Source: Paractinoplanes lichenicola (lineage in GTDB: Bacteria; Actinomycetota; Actinomycetes; Mycobacteriales; Micromonosporaceae). From it: a DNA stretch of 64,000 nucleotides. The position numbers and the translations under genes are program-made. Below, in pieces: positions 58,930 to 64,000 of this stretch. Position 1 is the first letter of the stretch. Each line of letters opens with the position of its first letter. Under the pieces are notes generated by a model. It was not told the DNA's origin, did no database searches, and was given only the letters and a program-made list of their open reading frames with translations. The DNA lies in the NCBI RefSeq assembly GCF_016785085.1, contig NZ_JAENHO010000003.1, positions 248,001 to 312,000 of the forward strand. The letters are read 5' to 3'.

Positions 58930-59787
58930 CTAGCCCTCCGCGACTCCGGCTCGTTCGAGTGCTGCCTTGCGGATGGGAGGGACGCGGTATTTGCTCGGGA
59001 GTGAGCTGATCACCGTGTCGAGCAGCAGGCGCAGGCCGCGTGCCGAAAGGTTCGCCGTCAGGTCGGTGGTGGGCCACCCCGGCCCGCCGTAGAGGCGCCG
59101 GGCCCACGACGGGAGCAGGCCGATCGCGGTGCTCGCCACGCCCAGGTAGGCCCAGCGGGTGGGGCCGAGGGTGAGACCCAGGCGCAGGGCGGCCGGTCCC
59201 CAGTCGGGTGCGGGCGGCACGGTGAGAAACAGGGCCGTCTCGGCGCCCTCCTTGGTGAGGGTCAGGCCGGGGCGCATCTCGTCGTAATACGTGGCCACCT
59301 CGGCGGCCGTGCCGGGCACCGTCGCGGGGTCGAGACCGACGAGTTCGGCCGCTTTGAGCTGCTCGGTGTAATACCGGTCGATCTCGTCGGGCGTCAGCTT
59401 CACGCCGGCCCTGGTCGCGGTGTCGAGGAACGATTCGACCTCGGCCACGTGCACCCAGCGGAGCAGGTCGGGCTCGTCGATGCGGAACTTCTCGCCCGTA
59501 CGGGGGTCTGTGGCAGTCATGTGGGAGTGGATGCGGCGCAGGCGGCTCGCGGCCCGCTCGACCTGCTCGGTCGTGCCGTAGATGACCGTGGCGACGTATT
59601 CGGAGGTGCGGTTGAGGCGGCCCCACGGGTCGGAGCGGTAGCCCGAATTCTGCGCGACCCCGGCGACGGCCTGCGGGTGCAGCGCCTGCAGATAGAGCGA
59701 GCGGAGGCCGCCCAGCAACAGGATCGGTTCGCGATGAAGTTTCCAGGTGACCGAATCCGGCCCGAACAGCCCGACGTCGACGCTCAT
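58930..59787 (-). CDS. MpaB/DUF2236-family oxygenase-like protein
   Basis: 285 residues. SVTWKLHREPILLLGGLRSLYLQALHPQAVAGVAQNSGY near the N-terminus and RIHSHMTATDPRTGEKFRIDEPDLLRWVHVAEV contain the His residues proposed to hold heme in this family (latex-clearing/MpaB type). Substrate unknown. The ATG at 59787 lies 41 bp after the Fur-type gene stop, so the two may be co-transcribed. CACGCT 6 nt upstream may be an own -10. Confidence 0.87.
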   Translation of the reverse strand: MSVDVGLFGPDSVTWKLHREPILLLGGLRSLYLQALHPQAVAGVAQNSGYRSDPWGRLNRTSEYVATVIYGTTEQVERAASRLRRIHSHMTATDPRTGEKFRIDEPDLLRWVHVAEVESFLDTATRAGVKLTPDEIDRYYTEQLKAAELVGLDPATVPGTAAEVATYYDEMRPGLTLTKEGAETALFLTVPPAPDWGPAALRLGLTLGPTRWAYLGVASTAIGLLPSWARRLYGGPGWPTTDLTANLSARGLRLLLDTVISSLPSKYRVPPIRKAALERAGVAEG

Positions 59788-59828
59788 ACTTCCAGCGTGC
59801 CACGCTCGGAGCGCAAAGTTGAACTCGT

Positions 59829-60263
59829 TCAGGTAGTTGTTTCCGCCGCCCGCCGGCTCTGGCAGGCCGGACACAGGCCCCAGAACGTGACCTCGGCCTC
59901 GTCGAGCTCGAAGCCGTGCGAGCCGGCCGGGGTCAGGCAGGGGCGGTCGCCCACCGCGCAGTCGACGTCGGCGATCTCGCCACAACCCCGGCAGACGATG
60001 TGGTGGTGGTTGTCGCCGACCCGGGCCTCATAACGGGCGGGGCTGCCGGCCGGCTCGAGGCGGCGGGCCAGCCCGGCCCGCGACAGGGCGCCGAGAACGT
60101 CGTAGATGGCCTGGGTCGACACCGAGTCGAGGCGGGTGCGGGCCCGGGTCGCGATGTCCTCGACCTCGAGATGCCCGCCCTCGGCCAAGATCTCCAGCAC
60201 GGCGAGACGTGGCTTGGTGACCCGAAGGCCGTGCTCACGCAGCAGGTCCTCACCGTTCGACAT
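59829..60263 (-). CDS. Fur-family metalloregulator (CatR/FurA-like)
   Basis: 144 residues. The winged helix (LREHGLRVTKPRLAVLEILAEGG to SVSTQAIYDVLGALSRAGL) is followed by the metal-binding dimer domain with NHHHIVCRGCGEIADVDC and the second Cys pair LCPACQ. These residues fit a peroxide- or iron-sensing Fur with a structural zinc site. No catalase gene is adjacent. Start ATG 60263; the frame upstream to 60320 is less likely coding. Confidence 0.92.
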   Translation of the reverse strand: MSNGEDLLREHGLRVTKPRLAVLEILAEGGHLEVEDIATRARTRLDSVSTQAIYDVLGALSRAGLARRLEPAGSPARYEARVGDNHHHIVCRGCGEIADVDCAVGDRPCLTPAGSHGFELDEAEVTFWGLCPACQSRRAAETTT

Positions 60264-60435
60264 CGGTCCATGACAGCACGGAACCGGCGATTCCCCAACT
60301 CCCCGCCTTCGGTTCGACAAGATCGGGTGCTAGTTGAACCGGGTCGTCCCGACAGGCGTATGCGCAGGCAGAAAGATGCTTGCGTCGTCAGATATCTCTA
60401 AGCTGGCGGCCCGAACCAGTTCCTGAGGAGGCGTC

Positions 60436-60912
60436 GTGTTCGACCAGATCAACGGCCTGCCGGTGCACGCGCTCGTGCTGCACGCCGCTGTCATTTTCGT
60501 CCCGCTGCTCGCGCTGGGGGCAGTGGTCTACGCGCTGGTTCCCCGCTGGCGGCCCAAGCTGGGCTGGGCGCTCGTGCTGCTGGCGATCGCCGCGCCCGCA
60601 TCCGCTTTTGTGGCGAAGGCCTCAGGCACGCAGCTCTACAACCGCCTGCTCGACCAGGGCATGAGCGGGCCCGGCAAGGAGATCCTCGACGACCACATGG
60701 GCTTCGGCACCCTCACCGCGTGGTTCGCGCTCGCGCTCGGCGTGGTGAGCCTCGTGATGGTGGCGCTCACGTGGCGTCGTGGCGGCGGCCGGCTCCCGAT
60801 GATCGGCGAGGTCGGCGCGGCCGTCGTGCTGATCGTGCTGGCGGCGCTGTCGGGCTACTACGTCTTTAAGACCGGTGACTCGGGGGCGACCGCGGTGTGG
60901 GGCTCCTACTAA
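60436..60912 (+). CDS. DUF2231 membrane protein
   Basis: 158 residues with four membrane helices. The signature GLPVHALVLHAAVIFVPLLAL near the N-terminus carries the His residues of the DUF2231 family, which may bind heme. GAGGAGG lies 4 nt before the GTG. It is divergent from the Fur-type gene, which makes control by that regulator possible; no clear Fur box was found in 60264-60435. The stop overlaps the convergent gene within CTAA. Confidence 0.9.
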   Translation: MFDQINGLPVHALVLHAAVIFVPLLALGAVVYALVPRWRPKLGWALVLLAIAAPASAFVAKASGTQLYNRLLDQGMSGPGKEILDDHMGFGTLTAWFALALGVVSLVMVALTWRRGGGRLPMIGEVGAAVVLIVLAALSGYYVFKTGDSGATAVWGSY

Positions 60913-61229
60913 AAGATCATCCGGGCGCAGAGCAGGCACAACAGGATCAGGGCGATCGCGCCCGCGACCAGGCCCACCCCGTACGTGACCGTGCGGGCGG
61001 AGCCCTCGGCGTTGTCGAGAGCGTCCTGATCCTGCGCCGGCAGGCTGCGCGGCGGCGGCGGATGCGCGATCGTCGGCGGCCGCCAGTTCGGCGACGGGCG
61101 GGCGGTGCGCGGCGGCCCCGGATAGTCGTGGCCCGGCTCGGGCTTGGCCGGCGGGGGAACGGGCTCAGCGGAATCGGGATCCGGTCGTTGCCAGTACGCG
61201 TCGTCCGGGACGCCGGTGGGGGAGCTCAC
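60909..61229 (-). CDS. Pro-rich protein with C-terminal membrane helix
   Basis: About 106 residues. The N-terminal ~80 are Pro/Arg-rich and disordered. The last 26 form a membrane helix (VGLVAGAIALILLCLLCARM), so it is tail-anchored in type. TACCGT (61238-61243) lies 8 nt before the GTG at 61229, so that start is preferred over GTG 61235. Function unknown. Confidence 0.7.
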   Translation of the reverse strand: MSSPTGVPDDAYWQRPDPDSAEPVPPPAKPEPGHDYPGPPRTARPSPNWRPPTIAHPPPPRSLPAQDQDALDNAEGSARTVTYGVGLVAGAIALILLCLLCARMIF

Positions 61230-61293
61230 GTTCACCGACGGTACAGCCGAAGGGGGAAGACTTCCGCAGCGGCGCGGGCCTACCCTCGTAGGC

Positions 61294-61470
61294 GTGGACA
61301 TCCTGGATGAGCCCGAGCGCGACAACGACGCCGAGCGCGTGGTCGATTTCGACTCGGAAGAGGCGGCCCTCCTTCCCGACCAGACCCGGGACGACACCGA
61401 GCGTGGGTGGGGCGAGCGCTCCTACGACAACGACGACCGCCTGCTGGAGGACCGCCCGCCGCACTGGTGA
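61294..61470 (+). CDS. Small acidic protein (58 aa)
   Basis: 58 residues, strongly acidic (VDILDEPERDNDAERVV start, DRLLEDRPPHW end), no membrane helix and no known domain. TACCCT (61281-61286) lies 7 nt before the GTG, so it is probably leaderless. It is divergent from the Pro-rich membrane protein with 64 bp between starts. Coding is supported mainly by the promoter arrangement. Confidence 0.65.
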   Translation: MDILDEPERDNDAERVVDFDSEEAALLPDQTRDDTERGWGERSYDNDDRLLEDRPPHW

Positions 61471-61487
61471 CCGGCGAGCCCGCGTGG

Positions 61488-62030
61488 TCATGACGGCTCC
61501 GGCGGGCGGATCTGGACTGCGAAACTCTGGCCGGGCTTGGCCACCGCCTGCGCGGCCTCGTCGGGTGTCAACGCCAGCAGCAGGCCGCCGATGGCCGGAT
61601 CGTCGGAGCCGGTGACCTGAAGGACCAGCGCCGAGTCGGCCACCGGCGTCGTGCTGCCGCTGGACTCATCAAGACGCAACAGGTCGACCCGGTTGCCCGC
61701 CTCGACCAGCGCCAGCGCCGCGGGATCGGCCAGCCGGACGGGGACGCCCACGCTGCCCGCCGGGACCTGGCCGTCGTCGCTCGCCGGCGCTGAGGCCGGT
61801 GGCGTCTTGGCGGCGGGTGCCGTGAGCGCCGGTGGGGGCTCGCACTCGCTGGAAGGTGACCACGACGTCAGAGCGGCGGAGCCCAGCAGGATCGCGACCA
61901 CTGCGAGGCGTAGCAGCTTGCCGCGAGCCGGCCGGCGCCAGCGCACGGGATCGAGGCGCCCGTCGCCGCCGTCGCGGCTGGGTGATCCCGGCGCCTTGGG
62001 GAGGGCAGCAGCCAACCTGGTCCTGCCCAT
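61488..62030 (-). CDS. SAF/CpaB-like membrane protein
   Basis: 180 residues. Basic N-terminus, one membrane helix (~40-57, LLRLAVVAILLGSAALTS), a Pro/Ala linker, then a short CpaB/RcpC-like domain: VPAGSVGVPVRLADPAALALVEAGNRVDLLRL and ALVLQVTGSDD. In pilus systems such proteins sit in the periplasmic base. No other pilus genes are nearby. GGAAGGGG lies 8 nt before the ATG. Confidence 0.8.
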   Translation of the reverse strand: MGRTRLAAALPKAPGSPSRDGGDGRLDPVRWRRPARGKLLRLAVVAILLGSAALTSWSPSSECEPPPALTAPAAKTPPASAPASDDGQVPAGSVGVPVRLADPAALALVEAGNRVDLLRLDESSGSTTPVADSALVLQVTGSDDPAIGGLLLALTPDEAAQAVAKPGQSFAVQIRPPEPS

Positions 62031-62120
62031 CGGCCATGCCCCTTCCGGTCGCTCCGACGTCGCAGTCCTGCGGCGCCGGGGCGAACGTTAGGCGGGCCGG
62101 AAGATCGTCCGCTCGACCCC

Positions 62121-62146
62121 TGTGGATAACCCGGAATTGTGGATAA
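62121..62146. promoter_or_regulatory. Second pair of DnaA-box-like sequences
   Basis: TGTGGATAA occurs at 62121-62129 and 62138-62146, 17 bp apart, same orientation, in the leader of the SAF-like gene. See the matching pair at 21939-21966. Confidence 0.4.
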
Positions 62147-62194
62147 CTCGGGGAGCTCCTCGGGGATGGCGTACCTTCACAAAGCCCCCCGGGT

Positions 62195-62264
62195 GGGTGG
62201 TCTCGGGGGTTGGCCTTGGTGGGTGGTCTCGGGGGTTGGCCTTGGTGGGTGGTCTCGGGTAACG
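62195..62264. repeat. 26-bp G-rich tandem repeat, ~2.7 copies
   Basis: Two exact 26-bp units (62195-62220 and 62221-62246) and a partial third follow each other. Each opens GGGTGGTCTCGGG. Runs of G (GGG, GGG, GGGGG, GGG) could fold as a G-quadruplex on the plus strand. The repeat lies 3' of the Ser-rich zinc-ribbon gene, past its terminator. Confidence 0.75.
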
Positions 62265-62294
62265 GGACTGGATCTCGGGTGCCAGGGCACGACA

Positions 62295-62329
62295 AACCGC
62301 GCCGGCCCTGTTTCGGGCTCGGCGCGGTT
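62295..62329 (-). terminator. Terminator after the Ser-rich zinc-ribbon gene
   Basis: AACCGCGCCG (62295-62304) pairs perfectly with CGGCGCGGTT (62320-62329), with an inner GCCC/GGGC. On the minus strand the stem is followed by TGTCG after a T. It lies 10 bp after the stop at 62339. Confidence 0.85.
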
Positions 62330-62338
62330 CGGAGTGGG

Positions 62339-62722
62339 TCAGGACGCGGCGGGGGTCTTCGAGCTGCTTGACGAGGACGTCGTGGAGGACGAAGTCGACG
62401 AGCCGGACGAGGACGAGGAGCTCGAGGACGACGAGTCACCCGAGGACGAGGTCGACGTCGAGGACGTGGACGATGGCGTGGAGCTCGCGGCGGCGTCCTT
62501 CTTCGTGGACTCGTTGCTGCCGGACTTCTCGGCGCCCACGTTGCCGGAGCGGGAGTCGTTTCGGTAGAAGCCCGAACCCTTGAAGACGATGCCGACCGAG
62601 TTGAAGACCTTGCGGAGTTTGCCCTGGCAGTTCGGGCATTCGGTCAGGGCCGCGTCGGAGAACGACTGCACGGCCTCGAGCTGGTGTCCGCACTCGGTGC
62701 AGGCGTACTGGTAGGTAGGCAC
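62339..62722 (-). CDS. Ser-rich zinc-ribbon protein, Rv0991c/Ruc-like redox chaperone
   Basis: 127 residues. The FmdB-type zinc ribbon has two Cys pairs (YACTECGHQ, TECPNCQG). NSVGIVFKGSGFYRND follows, then a ~75-residue disordered tail that is mostly Ser. Mycobacterial Rv0991c has this same plan, lies beside the 5-formyl-THF cyclo-ligase gene and is an HrcA-controlled redox-regulated chaperone; all three traits match here. A CIRCE element lies 24 bp before the GTG, and GGAGG is close to the start. Confidence 0.88.
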   Translation of the reverse strand: MPTYQYACTECGHQLEAVQSFSDAALTECPNCQGKLRKVFNSVGIVFKGSGFYRNDSRSGNVGAEKSGSNESTKKDAAASSTPSSTSSTSTSSSGDSSSSSSSSSSGSSTSSSTTSSSSSSKTPAAS

Positions 62723-62746
62723 GGCTCCTCCGGATCTGGTCGGCTG

Positions 62747-62773
62747 CTGGCACTCGCCAACTCCGAGTGCCAA
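62747..62773. promoter_or_regulatory. CIRCE element (HrcA operator)
   Basis: CTGGCACTC (62747-62755), a 9-bp spacer and GAGTGCCAA (62765-62773) fit TTAGCACTC-N9-GAGTGCTAA in length, spacing and all core positions; GCACTC/GAGTGC is perfect. It predicts heat-shock derepression of the Ser-rich zinc-ribbon gene. Confidence 0.92.
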
Positions 62774-62822
62774 TGTTGCGCCATCGGAGGTCATTTCGTC
62801 CACTCGGCCTGCTGGCTGAGCG

Positions 62823-63458
62823 TCAGTTGCCGAAAACGGTCAGACCGGCGCCGGGGGTGATGGCGGCGTGGACGGGGCGGTCGTGGGGTTCGGCCGGCAC
62901 GTGGTCGACCAGCTCACCGTCGTGCAGCAGGGCCACCACGAACGTATCCCCGGTCAGGCGGGCCAGCGCCCGGTCGTAGGAGCCGCCGCCCCGGCCCATG
63001 CGCATGCCGCGGCGGTCGACGGCGAGCGCGGGCACGAAGACGAGCCGCGCCCGGGCGACGGCCGTGACGCCGAGCCGGGGGCCGGCGGGCTCAAGCAGCC
63101 CGCGCGGGCCGGTGACGAGCGGCTCGCGGGGACCGGTGGCCAGACGCGAAGGGGTGGGGGACGGATACGCGGCCCAGTCGAGGTCGTTGTCCGGAAGGAG
63201 GACGGGCAACAGCACCGGGGCATGGGCGGAAAGCGACACCACCAGATCGGCGCCGCCCGGCTCGCGACCCACCGGCACGTACGCCGCCAGCAGGGGACGG
63301 TCCTCACGGCGTACGAGGGAAAGGGCTTGATCTTGAATGGCGACGGCGGCGGAGGTCAACGCGGAGGGTGTCAGGGCGCGACGGGAAGTGAGCAGCCGAT
63401 TGCGTAGCGCAGTCTTCTCGGCGCGAGATCTTTCCGCATCACGGGTTAAATCGGGCAC
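62823..63458 (-). CDS. 5-formyltetrahydrofolate cyclo-ligase
   Basis: 211 residues. The N-terminal basic helix (SRAEKTALRNRLLTSRRAL), LAAYVPVGREP, the folate/ATP region VFVPALAVDRRGMRMGRGGGSYDRALA (the GxGxGxYD signature) and LVDHVPAEPHDRPVHAAITP are all typical. It converts 5-formyl-THF to 5,10-methenyl-THF with ATP. GTG 63458 with AGGGGG upstream. It lies 100 bp before the CIRCE-controlled gene on the same strand and is not itself under that operator. Confidence 0.93.
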   Translation of the reverse strand: MPDLTRDAERSRAEKTALRNRLLTSRRALTPSALTSAAVAIQDQALSLVRREDRPLLAAYVPVGREPGGADLVVSLSAHAPVLLPVLLPDNDLDWAAYPSPTPSRLATGPREPLVTGPRGLLEPAGPRLGVTAVARARLVFVPALAVDRRGMRMGRGGGSYDRALARLTGDTFVVALLHDGELVDHVPAEPHDRPVHAAITPGAGLTVFGN

Positions 63459-63539
63459 GCAACACCCCCTTTTGAAAACCGGCAAACGGTGCACACTATG
63501 TCAGCATCGCTCCAAAGAGGGCCATTCCCGGGAGGATGC

Positions 63540-64000
63540 GTGACGCTGCGTGGCCGGCTCACCACCGCCTTTCTGGTGGTCGTGCTCGGTCCGGTCCTGC
63601 TCGGGTCCATCTTTGTCGCCATAACTGTCGCCACGGTGAGCCGGGATCGGACCGCCGAGCGGCTCGACCATGCCACGACGACGGTGCGGACGGGAATGGC
63701 GGCGGCCTGCCGGCAGCTGCAGGCGGCGGCCGACGCGGTGGCGGTGGTCCCCCCGGACGACCGGTCGGCGGTGGCGAGCCAGCTGATCACACGCGGTCTG
63801 GCCACCGACATCAAGATTGTCGGGCAGGTGACGGCGCGGGCCGGCGGGACGACGATTCCGGCGCCGCGACCGGTCGAGTTCACCGGCTGGCAGGACTGCG
63901 CGGCTCCGGCGGACGGGCCGGCCACCGCGATCGCCGCCCGCTCGATGGCCGGCAACGAGCTGGTCACCGCCGCGCAGAACGTCGACCAGGCCTTTCTCGC
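63540..64000 (+). CDS. Membrane sensor protein, N-terminus only (cut by window edge)
   Basis: The frame from GTG 63540 stays open to the right edge (153 residues). GGGAGG lies just upstream. The start LRGRLTTAFLVVVLGPVLLGSIFVAITVATV is a membrane helix, followed by an extracytoplasmic sensor-like region (RTAERLDHATTTVRTGMAAACRQLQ). This kind of N-terminus often precedes GGDEF/EAL or histidine-kinase domains in Micromonosporaceae. What follows is outside the window. Confidence 0.7.
   Translation, partial: MTLRGRLTTAFLVVVLGPVLLGSIFVAITVATVSRDRTAERLDHATTTVRTGMAAACRQLQAAADAVAVVPPDDRSAVASQLITRGLATDIKIVGQVTARAGGTTIPAPRPVEFTGWQDCAAPADGPATAIAARSMAGNELVTAAQNVDQAFL

Noticed and set aside
60264..60435. 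Fur box between the Fur-type regulator and the DUF2231 gene
   Set aside because: No TGATAATnATTATCA-like or other convincing dyad was found; only AT-rich promoter-like sequence near 60390-60404.

Overview
The window is about 70% GC and densely coded. GTG starts are frequent, 4-base ATGA/GTGA/TTGA overlaps are common, and about twenty genes look leaderless. Gene content points to a sporulating actinomycete, most likely of the Micromonosporaceae (Actinoplanes/Micromonospora type). The evidence is a BldN-type developmental sigma factor with its anti-sigma, a BdtA-type regulator, Rex followed by hemACDB, and gene neighbourhoods that resemble both Streptomyces (SCO3317-SCO3328) and Mycobacterium (Rv1209-Rv1232c, Rv2578c, Rv0991c-Rv0992c). 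No rRNA, tRNA, CRISPR array, insertion sequence or prophage was seen. The window is ordinary chromosomal core with small accessory elements.

Layout. 1-6000: a cysteine-rich protein cut by the left edge, a TIM-barrel protein, a CGNR zinc-finger regulator, proline dehydrogenase, the BdtA-like regulator, ribosomal protein bS22, an SDR-like protein and an acyltransferase. 6000-8700: the bldN/rsbN developmental sigma module, with a short upstream frame and an inverted repeat facing an acyl-CoA ligase. 8700-16830: acyl-CoA ligase, glutaredoxin-like protein, phosphatase, then the redox-controlled rex-hemA-hemC-hemD-hemB run with a clear Rex operator. 16830-26300: a secreted nuclease, a double GNAT protein, a membrane-anchored lytic transglycosylase, a small zinc ribbon, a minisatellite, a cyclase/NTPase regulator and a secreted phospholipase A2. 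26400-34960: a K+ channel, a methyltransferase, korAB with a lone nuoA, a DivIVA-domain protein, an SRPBCC protein, tag and a secreted trypsin. 35000-37400: a palindrome-repeat region, a PaaX-type regulator with an enoyl-CoA hydratase, and a DUF3117 protein. 37400-44500: leucyl aminopeptidase, O-methyltransferase, htrA, tatB, mrp, a DUF1003 protein and a CBS/MgtE-like protein. 44500-50930: PhzF, a nested 27/82-bp repeat, HAD, EamA, lipoprotein, SDR, DUF4190 and CoA-binding genes. 50930-53350: an intein-split radical SAM protein under a perfect SOS box, then thioredoxin. 53350-64000: an rRNA methyltransferase, zinc-ribbon, PH, PHP, MarC, RecB-like, MpaB, Fur, DUF2231 and small membrane proteins, a CIRCE-controlled Ser-rich zinc ribbon with 5-formyl-THF cyclo-ligase, and the start of a membrane sensor.

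How the parts work together. Several stress and development circuits can be read directly from operator sequences: Rex (NADH/NAD+) on rex-hem, LexA on the radical SAM gene, HrcA on the Ser-rich zinc ribbon, and a BldN-type promoter feeding the anti-sigma gene. A PaaX-type repeat and a CRP-like site are weaker candidates. The most unusual items are the intein sitting exactly inside a radical SAM CxxxCxxC motif with a decayed homing nuclease, a 29-codon frame overlapping the start of bldN, back-to-back leaderless promoters whose -10 boxes lie 3 bp apart, -10 boxes that use the upstream gene's TAG stop codon, and two unexplained intergenic repeat families (12-bp palindromes at 35047-35313; nested 27/82-bp repeats at 45628-45790).
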